The notes under the pieces are model-generated. The model saw nothing but the letters and a program-made list of their open reading frames with translations, was not told where the DNA came from and did no database searches. 64,000 bases of DNA from Pseudoponticoccus marisrubri (lineage in GTDB: Bacteria > Pseudomonadota > Alphaproteobacteria > Rhodobacterales > Rhodobacteraceae), in contig NZ_LPXO01000011.1 in NCBI RefSeq assembly GCF_001482405.1, positions 62,001 through 126,000 of the forward strand, given 5' to 3'. The translations under genes were made by a program, and so were the position numbers. Below are positions 51,678 through 61,600 of this stretch, piece after piece (within the stretch, counting starts at the first letter, position 1; each line of letters opens with the position of its first letter).

Positions 51678-52091
51678 TCATCCGTTCTGGCGTCGGGCCT
51701 CGATCCGGGCGATGGTCGCCTGCGGGTCGGCCTGGAACTTGATCAGGTGCTTGTCGCCATCCTGCGTGATCACCTGCACCGCGGCCCCGATGGCGCGCAG
51801 CCTGTCGATCCGCGCAAGCGGCACAAGGCGCTCGCCGGGCCCCTCCAGCCGGTCGCCGGTCAGGGTCCAGACATGGGCCAGCTCCTCGCTCATCAGGAAC
51901 CAGCCGCGGAAGGCTACGGCCCCCAGCCCGCCGATGGCACCGGCCCAGACATGCGGGTTGCCGAGCAGCCAGAGCACGACCATCCCGCCGGCCATGGCCA
52001 GCGCGGCCATGATGGCATGGGTGCGGAGATAGGTCTGCCTGTCGGGGCGGAACAGGATCGCGCCGCCCACATCCCGCCCCGCGCCGCTCAT
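51678..52091 (-). CDS. Small membrane protein with PH-like C-terminal domain
   Basis: 137 residues. Two membrane helices (about 24-44 and 48-66), then a beta-rich cytoplasmic domain (WTLTGDRLEGPGERLVPLARIDRLRAIGAAVQVITQDGDKHLIKF) with the look of a bacterial PH (bPH) domain. Its ATG overlaps the preceding gene's stop by 4 bp, and pyrC' follows after 7 bp. Function unknown. Confidence 0.75.
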   Translation of the reverse strand: MSGAGRDVGGAILFRPDRQTYLRTHAIMAALAMAGGMVVLWLLGNPHVWAGAIGGLGAVAFRGWFLMSEELAHVWTLTGDRLEGPGERLVPLARIDRLRAIGAAVQVITQDGDKHLIKFQADPQATIARIEARRQNG

Positions 52092-52630
52092 GACACGATC
52101 AGCACGAGGGCCAGCAGGATCACCACCGCCACGCCGGCCAGCACCAGCTTGAGCGTTGCGGAACTGCCGCGCCCCGGCCCGGCCGGCGCGGTGCCGGTGC
52201 CCTGGCCGCGGGCGGCCTCGGTCACGATGGCGGGGCCGCGCCCTTGCGGGCGGATCTCGCCATAGCTGCCCACGAGGCTCAGCGGCGGGGCCACGGTCAG
52301 CTCCTGCGAGACGTGGTCGAAGGCCTGCGCGGGCAGCAGCACCACGTGCCCGGTCAGCGCATCGAGCCGGGCGCGGTCGGCGCCTATCGCGGCCGCCTCG
52401 ACCCCGTGCGCCTCGATCATGTATTGCGACAGCGGCATGGCGCCCAGATCGCGGATGTCGACCACGTCGACAAAGCCCGGGCGCAGCGCCTCGGCCCCCA
52501 GCGCGTATTTCAACGGCCATTCGCCCGTGCCGGCCTGGGTGGTGAAGCGCTCCACCGCCTCGGGCGGCAGGTCGAGCCGGAACACCCGCAGCGTGCCGGT
52601 GTCCGAGCCGTTGATCGTCAGCTTGCTCAT
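52088..52630 (-). CDS. Tail-anchored protein of unknown function between pyrB and pyrC'
   Basis: 180 residues. A soluble N-terminal part begins SKLTINGSDTGTLRVFRLDLPPEAVERFT; the tail is a Gly/Pro/Ala-rich linker and one C-terminal membrane helix (about 158-178, LKLVLAGVAVVILLALVLIV), so it is tail-anchored. Start at ATG 52630 with GAAGGG 9 nt upstream; an ATG at 52675 overlapping the pyrB stop is an alternative. Not recognised; conserved-looking context suggests a link to pyrimidine synthesis or membrane. Confidence 0.7.
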   Translation of the reverse strand: MSKLTINGSDTGTLRVFRLDLPPEAVERFTTQAGTGEWPLKYALGAEALRPGFVDVVDIRDLGAMPLSQYMIEAHGVEAAAIGADRARLDALTGHVVLLPAQAFDHVSQELTVAPPLSLVGSYGEIRPQGRGPAIVTEAARGQGTGTAPAGPGRGSSATLKLVLAGVAVVILLALVLIVS

Positions 52631-52671
52631 GGCCGTGGACCCTTCGACGAAATGGCCGTTCATGCGGCCGT

Positions 52672-53622
52672 TCATGCCATCACCTCGGTGGGGCGCGCGC
52701 GCAGGTTGCGGGCCAGCAGGTCCATCGCGGCCATGCGCACGGCGACGCCCATCTCGACCTGGTCCTGGATGACCGAGCGGTTGATGTCATCGGCCAGCGT
52801 GCCGTCGATCTCGACCCCGCGATTCATCGGCCCGGGATGCATGACGATGGCCTCGGGGCTGGCATGGGCCAGCTTCTCGGCATCCAGCCCGTAGCGGTGG
52901 AAATACTCGCGCTCGGACGGGATGAAGCCGCCATCCATGCGCTCGCGCTGCAGGCGCAGCATCATCACCACGTCGACGTCGCGCAGCCCTTCCTCCATGT
53001 CGTCGAACACCTCGACGCCGAATTCCTCGATCCCCGAGGGCATCAGCGTGGGCGGCCCGACCAGCCGCACGCGGTTCTCCATCTTGTGCAGCAGCAGGAT
53101 GTTCGAGCGTGCCACGCGGCTATGGGCGATGTCGCCGCAGATCGCCACCGACAGCCGGTGCAGCCGGCCCTTGGCGCGGCGGATCGTCAGCGCGTCCAGA
53201 AGTGCCTGCGTGGGGTGCTCATGGCGGCCGTCGCCGGCATTCAGCACCGCGCAATTCACCTTCTGCGCCAAGAGGTCGGCAGCGCCCGATTGCGGATGGC
53301 GCACGACCAGCAGGTCGGGATGCATGGCGTTCAGCGTCATCGCCGTGTCGATCAGCGTCTCGCCCTTCTTGATGGACGAGGCCTGCATCGCCATGCTCAT
53401 CACGTCGGCGCCCAGCCGCTTGCCGGCCAGTTCGAAACTGGCCTGCGTGCGCGTCGAGCTTTCGAAGAACATGTTGATCTGGGTCAGCCCGGCCAGCGCC
53501 CGGGCGTGCTTGTCGCGCCGGCGGCCAAGATCGACATACTGGTCGGCCAGGTCGAGGATCGTGACGATCTCGTCCGGGCGCAGGGGTTCGATCCCCAGCA
53601 GGTGGCGGTGGTCGAAGCGCAT
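52672..53622 (-). CDS. pyrB: Aspartate carbamoyltransferase catalytic subunit
   Basis: 316 residues. Carbamoyl-phosphate loop FFESSTRTQ (52-60), Lys in [22 protein letters not shown] and [10 protein letters not shown]. Makes N-carbamoyl-L-aspartate. No pyrI is adjacent, consistent with the class that assembles with a PyrC-like subunit. First gene of the five-gene operon that ends with plsY. Confidence 0.97.
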   Translation of the reverse strand: MRFDHRHLLGIEPLRPDEIVTILDLADQYVDLGRRRDKHARALAGLTQINMFFESSTRTQASFELAGKRLGADVMSMAMQASSIKKGETLIDTAMTLNAMHPDLLVVRHPQSGAADLLAQKVNCAVLNAGDGRHEHPTQALLDALTIRRAKGRLHRLSVAICGDIAHSRVARSNILLLHKMENRVRLVGPPTLMPSGIEEFGVEVFDDMEEGLRDVDVVMMLRLQRERMDGGFIPSEREYFHRYGLDAEKLAHASPEAIVMHPGPMNRGVEIDGTLADDINRSVIQDQVEMGVAVRMAAMDLLARNLRARPTEVMA

Positions 53623-53772
53623 TCCGTCCTCGTGTCTGACACAAGACGTCATAGGAAGGCCGGCCAGCGGGGGCAAGTGGACAGGCGCCCCGCAACGGGG
53701 ATTCGGGGAAATCTGCCGGACACGTGCCGTGGGGCGTTCAAAGCGGCGCGCCGCAAGGCTAGGTTATGGCGC

Positions 53773-54555
53773 ATGGATTCGGGCATCGACTGGCATACGG
53801 CGCGGGCGCTTCTGGAATGGCAGCTCGAGATGGGGGTGGACGAGACCCTGTCCGAGACGCCCGTGGACCGTTTCGCCGAACACAGCGCGCAACGCGCGGC
53901 AGCCGAGGCCAAGAAGGCCGCGGTCGCCGTGGCACATCCCGATGCGGCGCCGCCCGCCCAGGCCGACCCGGTGCAAGAGGCCGAGGCCGCCGCCCGGGGC
54001 GCGCGTGATCTGGACGCGCTGCGCGAGGCGCTGGCGGCCTATCCGCATTGCGCGCTGAAGAAGGGCGCGCGCTCGCTGGTCTTCTGCGACGGGGTGCCCG
54101 GGTCGCGCGTGATGATCGTGGGCGAGGCGCCGGGCCGCGAGGAGGACCTGCAGGCCAAACCCTTTGTCGGTCGCGCGGGGCAGCTGCTGGACCGGATGCT
54201 GGCGCCGATCGGGCTGGCCCGCACCGAGAATGTCTACATCACCAACGTCCTGCCCTGGCGCCCGCCGCAGAACCGCGATCCCAAGCCCGACGAGATCGCC
54301 ATGCTGCTGCCTTTCCTCAAGCGTCATATCGAACTGGCCGCGCCTGAGATCCTGGTGATCGTCGGCAACATCTCGTGCCAGGCACTGCTGGGGCGGCGCG
54401 GCATCACCCGGCTGCGCGGGCAATGGACCGAGGCCGAGGCGCGCCCGGCGCTGCCGATCTTCCACCCGGCCTACCTGCTGCGCAACCCGGCCGCCAAGCG
54501 CGAGGCCTGGGCCGACATGCTGGCGCTGCAGGCCCGGCTGCGCCGCCCCTCATGA
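53773..54555 (+). CDS. Uracil-DNA glycosylase, family 4-like
   Basis: 260 residues. An Ala/Glu-rich N-terminal extension (1-85) precedes the catalytic domain: [24 protein letters not shown] (117-140) and [15 protein letters not shown] (228-242). Family-4 enzymes use a four-Cys 4Fe-4S cluster. Here Cys93 is present, but the expected partner three residues on is absent and the EIAxCxPF cysteine is Leu179. The cluster may be missing or rearranged. Excises uracil (inferred). 12 bp upstream of moaB. Confidence 0.85.
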   Translation: MDSGIDWHTARALLEWQLEMGVDETLSETPVDRFAEHSAQRAAAEAKKAAVAVAHPDAAPPAQADPVQEAEAAARGARDLDALREALAAYPHCALKKGARSLVFCDGVPGSRVMIVGEAPGREEDLQAKPFVGRAGQLLDRMLAPIGLARTENVYITNVLPWRPPQNRDPKPDEIAMLLPFLKRHIELAAPEILVIVGNISCQALLGRRGITRLRGQWTEAEARPALPIFHPAYLLRNPAAKREAWADMLALQARLRRPS

Positions 54556-54567
54556 CAAGGAGACGCC

Positions 54568-55110
54568 ATGTCCCGCATCGATGAGACCCGCGAGTTCATC
54601 CCCGTCCGCATCGCCGTGCTGACCGTCTCGGACACGCGCACGCTGCAGGACGACCGCTCGGGCGACACGCTGGTCGCGCGGCTGACCGAGGCCGGCCACG
54701 TGCTGGCCGATCGCGCGATCGTGAAGGACGAGCGCGCCGTGATCGCCGACCAGCTGCGCCGCTGGATCGCCGACCCGCAGGTGGACGTGGTGATCTCGAC
54801 CGGCGGGACAGGTCTGACCGGGCGCGACGTCACCGTCGAGGCGCATCGGGATGTCTACGAGAAGGAGATCGACGCCTTCGGCACGGTCTTCACCCATGTC
54901 TCGATGCAGAAGATCGGCACCTCGGCGGTGCAGAGCCGGGCCACGGGTGGGGTCGCGGGCGGCACCTACCTGTTCGCGCTGCCCGGCAGCACCGGCGCCT
55001 GCAAGGACGCCTGGGACGAGATCCTGGCCTGGCAGCTGGACTACCGGCACCGCCCCTGCAACTTCGTCGAGATTTTTCCGCGTCTGGACGAACATCGCCG
55101 ACGGAAGTGA
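54568..55110 (+). CDS. moaB: Molybdopterin adenylyltransferase MoaB
   Basis: 180 residues, MoaB/MogA fold: [19 protein letters not shown], the [14 protein letters not shown] motif and [23 protein letters not shown] precedes the ATG by 7 nt. Adenylylates molybdopterin in molybdenum cofactor synthesis. No other mo- genes are near. Confidence 0.95.
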   Translation: MSRIDETREFIPVRIAVLTVSDTRTLQDDRSGDTLVARLTEAGHVLADRAIVKDERAVIADQLRRWIADPQVDVVISTGGTGLTGRDVTVEAHRDVYEKEIDAFGTVFTHVSMQKIGTSAVQSRATGGVAGGTYLFALPGSTGACKDAWDEILAWQLDYRHRPCNFVEIFPRLDEHRRRK

Positions 55111-55192
55111 TCCGGGCGCGCGTATAAGGGCGTAGAGCTTGGAAATTACCGGGGTGCTGCTATCTTTGGCTTGTCCCCGCGGAGTTGGATGC

Positions 55193-56653
55193 ATGCGCTT
55201 TCTACGCAAGAGCCTGACGGGGCTCTTCCTGTTGTCACTGACCTTCGGTCTTCTGGCCTATGCCGGCGTGCTGGTGCGCGACGCGGTGCAGGTGCGCATG
55301 AACGAGGAGCCGCGCGTGCCCCGTGCGCGCGAGCGGGTCTTTACCGTGAATGTCGTGCCAGTGGTCTTCGAGACCGTGGTGCCCGAGCTCAGCGCCTTCG
55401 GCGAGGTGCAGAGTCGCCGCACGCTGGAGCTGCGCGCCGCCACGGGCGGGGCGCTGATCGATCTCGACCCGGCCTTCGTCGAGGGCGGGCAGGTCGAAGC
55501 CGGCCAGCTTCTGGCCCGGATCGACCCGGCCGATGCGCAGGCCGCCTTCGAGCGCGCCGAAAGCGACCTGCTGGACGCGCAGGCCGAGCAGCGTGAGGCG
55601 CAGCGCGCCATCGTAATCGCCCGCGACGAGCTGACCGCCGCCGAGGACCAGGTGGCGCTCCGGGAACAGGCGCTGAAACGCCAGAACGACCTGCTGGAGC
55701 GGCGCGTCGGCACCGCCGCCGCGGTCGAGGCGGCCGAGCTGACGCTGTCCTCGGCCCGGCAATCGGTGCTGACCCGCCGGCAGGCCGTGGCCACCGCCGA
55801 AGCGCGCATCGACCAGTCTGCCACCCGGTTGCGCCGGGCCGAGATCGCGCTGGACGAGGCGCAGCGCCGGCTGGACGATACCGAGATCCGGGCGGAATTT
55901 TCCGGCACACTGTCGGACGTGACCGTGGTCGCCGGGCGGCTGGTCTCGGCCAACGAGCGGCTGGCTCAGCTGGTCGATCCGCGCAGCCTCGAGGTCGCGT
56001 TCCGCGTCTCGACCCAGCAATATGCCCGCCTGCTCGATTCCGACGGGCGCCTGCGCGCGGCGCCGGTCACCGTCACGCTGGATGTGTTCGGCACCAACAT
56101 CACCGCGCAGGGTCAGCTGTCGCGCGACGGCGCGGCCGTGGGCGAGGGCCAGACCGGGCGCCTGCTCTTTGCCGATCTCGACAGCCCGCGCGGCTTCAAG
56201 CCCGGCGATTTCGTGACCGTGACCATCGACGAGCCGGAGCTGCCCTTCGTGGCCCGCCTGCCGGCCACCGCGGTCGATGCTGCCAGCCAGGTGCTGGTCG
56301 TGGGCGAGGAAGAGCGGCTCGAGACCGTCGACGTGCAGGTGATGCGCCGGCAGGGCGATGACGTGCTGATCCGCGCCCGGGCGCTGGATGGTGCGCTGGT
56401 CGTGGCCGAGCGCACGCCGCTTCTGGGCACGGGGATCAAGGTGCGCCCGCTGGGCGCCGAGGCGGCCGAGGCCGCGCCCGAACCGCCCGCCATGGTCGAG
56501 CTGAGCGACGAGCGCCGCGCCCGGCTGGTGGCCTTCGTGCAGGGCAACAGCCGCATGCCGGACGAGGTCAAGACCCGTATCCTGGCCCAGCTGGAACAAC
56601 CCGAGGTGCCGGCCGAGATGGTCGCGCGCTTCGAGTCGCGGATGGGGGGCTGA
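55193..56653 (+). CDS. RND efflux periplasmic adaptor (HlyD/MFP family)
   Basis: 486 residues. One N-terminal membrane anchor (about 8-27), lipoyl-like half VELRAATGGALIDLDPAFVEGGQVEAGQLLARID, a long alpha-helical hairpin (about 115-225) and the beta-barrel domain ending with LPATAVD. It joins the inner-membrane pump to an outer-membrane channel; no TolC gene is adjacent. C-terminal extension (about 425-486) is helical, with an 'NSRMPDEVKTRILAQLEQPEVP' segment not typical of the family. ATG 55193 with GGAG 8 nt upstream. Confidence 0.87.
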   Translation: MRFLRKSLTGLFLLSLTFGLLAYAGVLVRDAVQVRMNEEPRVPRARERVFTVNVVPVVFETVVPELSAFGEVQSRRTLELRAATGGALIDLDPAFVEGGQVEAGQLLARIDPADAQAAFERAESDLLDAQAEQREAQRAIVIARDELTAAEDQVALREQALKRQNDLLERRVGTAAAVEAAELTLSSARQSVLTRRQAVATAEARIDQSATRLRRAEIALDEAQRRLDDTEIRAEFSGTLSDVTVVAGRLVSANERLAQLVDPRSLEVAFRVSTQQYARLLDSDGRLRAAPVTVTLDVFGTNITAQGQLSRDGAAVGEGQTGRLLFADLDSPRGFKPGDFVTVTIDEPELPFVARLPATAVDAASQVLVVGEEERLETVDVQVMRRQGDDVLIRARALDGALVVAERTPLLGTGIKVRPLGAEAAEAAPEPPAMVELSDERRARLVAFVQGNSRMPDEVKTRILAQLEQPEVPAEMVARFESRMGG

Positions 56654-56656
56654 TCC

Positions 56657-59600
56657 ATGGCCCGTTCCGCGCCTCGTGCCGCCGGCGGCATCTTCAGCTA
56701 TTTCACGCGCCATCCCACGCTGGCCAACCTGCTGCTGGTCATCCTGCTGACCGCCGGGGTGATGGCCGCGCCCAACATGCGCGCGCAGTTCTTCCCCGAT
56801 GTCATCATCGACGAGGTCAGCGTCAGCATCCGCTGGGACGGGGCCGGGGCCGAGGATATCGATTCCGCCATCGTGCAGGTGATGGAACCCGCGCTGCTGG
56901 CGGTCGAGGGGGTAGAGAGCGCGGAGGCCGTCTCGCGCGAGGGATCGGCCCGCATCCAGCTGGAGTTCGAGCCCGGCTGGGACATGTCGCGCGCCACCGA
57001 CGACGTGCAGGAGGCGGTGGACGGCATCTCGAGCCTGCCCGAGGAGGCCGAGGATCCCGACGTGATCCGCGGCGCCTGGCGCGATCGCGTGACCGACATG
57101 GTCATCACCGGGCCGGTGGGGGTCGACCAGCTGGCGCGCTTCGCCGACGAGCTGGTGGTGCAGCTCTTTGCCGAGGGCGTCACCCGCACCACGATTCAGG
57201 GCGTCGCCGCGCCCGAGACGCTGGTCATCGTGCCCTCGCAGAACCTGATCGCCTACGACGTCACCATGCAGGAGATCGCCGCGGCCATCGCCGCCGAGGT
57301 CGATGCCGACCCGGCGGGCGATGTGGGCGGGGCCGGCGCGCGGGTGCGCACGGGGGTCGAGAAACGCTCGGCCGACGATATCGCGGGCATCGTGCTGCGC
57401 TCGAACCCCGACGGCTCCAAGCTGACCGTGGCCGACGTGGCGACCATCCGGGTCGAGGGGATCGACCGCGAGCGCAGCTATTTCGTGGGCGACAACCCCG
57501 CCATCGCGATCCGCGTGGACCGCTCCGACCAGGGCGACGCGATCGGCATTCAGAACACGGTCGAGGAGGTGGTGCGCGGCTTCCAGGCCTCGCTGCCCGA
57601 GGGCACCACGATCGACCTGATCCGCACCCGCTCCGAAGCGATCACCGGGCGGCTGAACATCCTGCTGGACAATGCGCTGACCGGGCTGGCGCTGGTCGTG
57701 CTGCTGCTGTTTCTCTTCCTGAACACGCGCACCGCCTTCTGGGTGGCCGCGGGCATCCCGACCGCCATGTTCAGCGCCATCGCGCTGATGTACGTGGCCG
57801 GGCTGACGATCAACATGATCTCGCTCTTCGCGCTGATCATCACGCTGGGCATCGTGGTCGATGACGCCATCGTCGTGGGCGAGCATTCCGACCACCTGCG
57901 CCGCAAGGGGCTGGGCGCCTTCGAGGCCGCCGAGGGCGCGGCGCGGCGCATGGCGCTGCCGGTCTTTTCGGCCACGCTGACCACGGTGATCGCCTTTTTC
58001 GGGCTGACCGCGATCTCGGGGCGGTTCGGCGACCTGATCGCCGACATTCCCTTTACGGTTATCGTCGTGTTGATCGCGTCACTGGTGGAATGCTTCCTGA
58101 TCCTGCCCAACCACATGGCCCATGCGCTGAAACATTCCGACCGGCAGCACTGGTACGACCTGCCCTCGCGCATGGTGAACCGGGGCTTCGTCTGGGTGCG
58201 CGAGACGCTGTTCCGCCCCTTCATGCGGCTGGTCATCACCATGCGCTATGCCGTGCTGGCCGGCGCGGTGGTGCTGCTGGCGGGGCAGGTCTCGCTGCTG
58301 ATCACCGGCGATGTGCAATGGCGCTTCTTCAACGCGCCCGAACGCACCTCGGTCTCGGGCAATTTCGCCATGGCGCCGGGCGCCACGCGCGAGGACACGC
58401 TGGCGCAGATGCGCCTGTTGCAGGAGGCGACCGAGGCGCTGGGCGCAGAATACGAGGAACGCTATGGCCGCAACCCGCTGGCCTATGTCATGGCCGAGAT
58501 CGGCGGCAATTCGGGCCGTGGCCTGTCGGGCACCGACACCAAGGATGCCGACCAGCTGGGCGCCATCTCGATCGAGCTGATCGAGGCCGACCTGCGGCCC
58601 TATTCCTCCTTCGCCTTCGTGGGCGAGTTGCAGGAGAAGGTCACCCGCCATCCGCTGGCCGAGACGATCTCGTTCCGGGGCTGGCGCTCGGGGCCGGGGG
58701 GCGACGCGCTGGACGTGCAGTTCTACGGCGCGGACTCCGAGACGCTCAAGGCCGCGTCCGAGGATCTCAAGACCGCCGTGGCGCGCTTCCCCGAGGTCTC
58801 GGCGGTCGAGGACAACCTGGCCTATGACAAAGAGGAGCTGATCCTTGAGCTGACACCGCAGGGGCAGGCGCTGGGTTTCGACATCGACGGTCTGGGCCGT
58901 GTGCTGCGCAACCGGCTGGGCGGGATCGAGGCGGCGACCTACCCGGTGGGGCCGCGCTCGGCCGCGATCCGGGTCGAGCTGCCCGAGGGCGAGCTGACCG
59001 CCGATTTCCTGGAACGCACCCAGATGCGCACCCCCGGCGGCGCCTATGTGCAGCTGGCCGACATCGTCAGCGTCGAACGCCGCACCGGCTTCTCGACCGT
59101 CCGGCGCGAGAACGGCATCCGGCTGGTCTCGGTCACCGGCGACATCTCCGAGGACGACCCCGCCCGCGCGACCGAGATCATGAAGGCGCTGGAGGAGGAG
59201 ATCCTGCCCACCATCGCCAGCGAGCAGCAGGTCGAGTACCGCATGTCCGGCCTGTCCGAGCAGGAGGACCGGTTCCTGAACGATGCCCGCACCGGGCTGA
59301 TCCTCGTGCTGCTGGGCATCTACCTTGTGCTGGCCTGGGTCTTTGCCAGCTGGACACGGCCGCTGGTGGTGATGGCGATCATCCCCTTCGGACTGGTCGG
59401 CACGATCTTCGGCCACGCACTATGGGACGTGCCGCTCAGCATGTTCACCGTGGTCGGGCTCCTGGGCATGACCGGGATCATCATCAACGACTCGATCGTG
59501 CTGGTGACGCAGATCGACGAATACGCGGCCGAGCGCGGGCTGATCCCCTCGATTATCGACGGCGCGGCGGACCGGCTGCGCCCGGTCTTCCTGACCACGG

Positions 59601-60064
59601 CCACCACGGTGCTGGGCCTTGCGCCGTTGCTCTACGAGCAATCGGCCGACGCGCAGTTCCTGAAACCCACCGTGATTACGCTGGTCTACGGGCTGGGCTT
59701 CGGCATGGGGCTGGTGCTGCTGATCGTGCCCTCGCTGGTGGCGATGCAGCATGACGTGGCGCGCCATGTCACCGCGCTGCGCCGGGGCCTGCGATTCCGC
59801 GCGCTGGGGCCGCGGCTGGCCTCGGGGGCGGCGGTGCTGGCCATGCTGGGCTGGCTGGGCGTGACCATGGGCCATGTCGCCTGGACCGGAGAGCTGCTGC
59901 CGCTGCTGGCCGGGCTGGGCCCGGTCTCGGCGCTGTCGCCGCTGCTGGCCAGCTTCGTGATCTTCGTGGCTGGCGCGGGGCTGTTCGCGCTGCTGCTTTA
60001 CCTGCTGGGCGCGCTGGTCGTGGGGCTGATGCGCCTGCGTCGGCCCGCCGCGCCGGCGGGCTGA
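56657..60064 (+). CDS. RND-family efflux transporter, AcrB/MmpL type, with C-terminal extension
   Basis: 1135 residues, longer than the usual ~1030. Twelve-helix RND core with NLLLVILLTAG, the proton-relay Asp-Asp in GIVVDDAIVVGEH (about 400) and the GIIINDSIVLVTQI repeat-2 counterpart. After helix 12 there is a further ~90 residues with two extra hydrophobic segments (about 1058-1075 and 1100-1125). Expels an unknown compound using proton motive force. Directly behind its adaptor gene. Confidence 0.92.
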   Translation: MARSAPRAAGGIFSYFTRHPTLANLLLVILLTAGVMAAPNMRAQFFPDVIIDEVSVSIRWDGAGAEDIDSAIVQVMEPALLAVEGVESAEAVSREGSARIQLEFEPGWDMSRATDDVQEAVDGISSLPEEAEDPDVIRGAWRDRVTDMVITGPVGVDQLARFADELVVQLFAEGVTRTTIQGVAAPETLVIVPSQNLIAYDVTMQEIAAAIAAEVDADPAGDVGGAGARVRTGVEKRSADDIAGIVLRSNPDGSKLTVADVATIRVEGIDRERSYFVGDNPAIAIRVDRSDQGDAIGIQNTVEEVVRGFQASLPEGTTIDLIRTRSEAITGRLNILLDNALTGLALVVLLLFLFLNTRTAFWVAAGIPTAMFSAIALMYVAGLTINMISLFALIITLGIVVDDAIVVGEHSDHLRRKGLGAFEAAEGAARRMALPVFSATLTTVIAFFGLTAISGRFGDLIADIPFTVIVVLIASLVECFLILPNHMAHALKHSDRQHWYDLPSRMVNRGFVWVRETLFRPFMRLVITMRYAVLAGAVVLLAGQVSLLITGDVQWRFFNAPERTSVSGNFAMAPGATREDTLAQMRLLQEATEALGAEYEERYGRNPLAYVMAEIGGNSGRGLSGTDTKDADQLGAISIELIEADLRPYSSFAFVGELQEKVTRHPLAETISFRGWRSGPGGDALDVQFYGADSETLKAASEDLKTAVARFPEVSAVEDNLAYDKEELILELTPQGQALGFDIDGLGRVLRNRLGGIEAATYPVGPRSAAIRVELPEGELTADFLERTQMRTPGGAYVQLADIVSVERRTGFSTVRRENGIRLVSVTGDISEDDPARATEIMKALEEEILPTIASEQQVEYRMSGLSEQEDRFLNDARTGLILVLLGIYLVLAWVFASWTRPLVVMAIIPFGLVGTIFGHALWDVPLSMFTVVGLLGMTGIIINDSIVLVTQIDEYAAERGLIPSIIDGAADRLRPVFLTTATTVLGLAPLLYEQSADAQFLKPTVITLVYGLGFGMGLVLLIVPSLVAMQHDVARHVTALRRGLRFRALGPRLASGAAVLAMLGWLGVTMGHVAWTGELLPLLAGLGPVSALSPLLASFVIFVAGAGLFALLLYLLGALVVGLMRLRRPAAPAG

Positions 60065-60068
60065 GGCC

Positions 60069-60869
60069 TCAGCCGTCGCAGCCGCGGATCTCCAGCGGCA
60101 GGCGGCCGTTCAGCACCGTGACCTGCAGCGCGCCGCGCGACAGGGCAAAGGCTCCGCCAGAGGCGTGCGAGACATGCGCCTCGGCCACAAGGTCGCCATC
60201 CTGCCAGTAGGTCTGCGGCTCGGTCACCCAGAGCTGGGGGTCGGGAAACTCGATCACCGTCTCCTCGCGCCCGGTGCCGCGCGGCATGTCCAGCTCGACC
60301 CGCACGGCCAGCCCGCCATCCGAAGCAGGCGAGACCCGGCAGCGCATGGCCGAGACGCCGCCATCCTCGCGCCCGAAGGGCAGATCGGCCAGCGAGGCGG
60401 CGATCACCGGGTCGGGGCGGGTGGCATCTGCGGGCAGCACGGCCTCGACCTGCAGGCGGTGCGGCATGCAGACATCGTGGCAGATGCCGATATCGACCAC
60501 CCCGGCCAGCCGCGCGTCGCGGCTGCTGTTCTTCAGCGAGACGCGCAGCGGCAGCACGACCTCGTCGCGATAGCCGACCGAGCGCATGCCCGATTGCCAG
60601 AACACGTCCGGGGCGGGCCACTGCACCCGCACGGCGCCGGTATTGCGCGCGCCCGACCAGTCGAAGACCGGCGGGATGCCGGCCTCGCCCGGGCTGCGCC
60701 AGTAGGTCTTCCACCCCGGCGCCAGCACCATGTGCAGCGCCGCCATGTGATCACCATCGGGCAGACGCCAGCCGGGCCGCAGCTCGGCCGAGATGACGTC
60801 GTCATAGGGGCCCGACAGGGCCGTGCCTGGCACGGCCAGGCCCAGGAGCAATGCGAGAATGCGTGTCAT
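60069..60869 (-). CDS. DsbD alpha-domain-like secreted protein
   Basis: 266 residues with a signal peptide (1-18, LSG). It resembles the N-terminal (alpha) domain of DsbD: VLAPGWKTYWRSPGEAGIPP, VGYRDEVVLPL and GICHDVCMPHR with the redox Cys pair CHDVC. The membrane and thioredoxin domains of full DsbD are absent. A periplasmic thiol-redox role is inferred. Convergent with the RND gene, 4 bp apart; divergent from yqgE. Confidence 0.84.
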   Translation of the reverse strand: MTRILALLLGLAVPGTALSGPYDDVISAELRPGWRLPDGDHMAALHMVLAPGWKTYWRSPGEAGIPPVFDWSGARNTGAVRVQWPAPDVFWQSGMRSVGYRDEVVLPLRVSLKNSSRDARLAGVVDIGICHDVCMPHRLQVEAVLPADATRPDPVIAASLADLPFGREDGGVSAMRCRVSPASDGGLAVRVELDMPRGTGREETVIEFPDPQLWVTEPQTYWQDGDLVAEAHVSHASGGAFALSRGALQVTVLNGRLPLEIRGCDG

Positions 60870-61011
60870 CCGGCGATATAGGCCCGGATTCGCTGAAATG
60901 GGAAGTCACGAAGCGGCGACGGAAAACGTGAGCCCGCCATGTCCGCACGCCCTTGCACGGGACCCGGCGGGCGGTCATTCTGGGCCGGCCAAGAGCCGGA
61001 GTACCCTTCAC

Positions 61012-61596
61012 GTGACGATGTCAGAAATTGCGACAGGCGCGACCGACCTGACCGGGCACATGCTGATCGCGATGCCGGGCATGGGCGATCCGCGGTTCGA
61101 GCATTCGGTGGTCTTCATGTGTGACCATTCCGAGGACGGCGCCATGGGGTTGATCATCAACAAGCCCAGCGACGATCTCGACATGGGCGGGCTGTTGTCG
61201 CAGCTGTCGATCGAGACCGACCCGGCGCTGGCCAAGCGCCGCGTGCATTTCGGCGGCCCGGTCGAGATGGGGCGCGGATTCGTGCTGCACACGCCCGATT
61301 ACAGCTCGGTCGTGACCACGCTGGAGGTGCTGGACGAGGTGCACATGACCGCCACGCTGGATATCCTCGAGGATCTCGCCACTGGCAAGGGGCCCTCCAA
61401 GTGGTTGATGATGCTGGGATATGCCGGCTGGGGGCCGGGCCAGCTGGAGGGCGAGATCGCCGAGAACGGCTGGCTGGTCTGCCCCTGCGCGCCGCGGCTG
61501 GTCTTCGATCTGCCCGACATGGAGAAATGGGAGGCGGCGCTGGAATCGATCGGCGTCGCGGCGCTGGCCCTGTCGGCCGAAGGCGGTCGGGCCTGA
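61012..61596 (+). CDS. yqgE: YqgE/AlgH family protein
   Basis: 194 residues. LTGHMLIAMPGMGDPRFEHSVVFMCDHSEDGAMGLIINKP and HFGGPVEMGRGFVLH are diagnostic of the UPF0301/AlgH family. Function not established. The start is placed at the GTG 61012 because GGAG lies 10 nt upstream; ATG 61018 is possible. Confidence 0.92.
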   Translation: MTMSEIATGATDLTGHMLIAMPGMGDPRFEHSVVFMCDHSEDGAMGLIINKPSDDLDMGGLLSQLSIETDPALAKRRVHFGGPVEMGRGFVLHTPDYSSVVTTLEVLDEVHMTATLDILEDLATGKGPSKWLMMLGYAGWGPGQLEGEIAENGWLVCPCAPRLVFDLPDMEKWEAALESIGVAALALSAEGGRA

Positions 61597-61600
61597 GACG

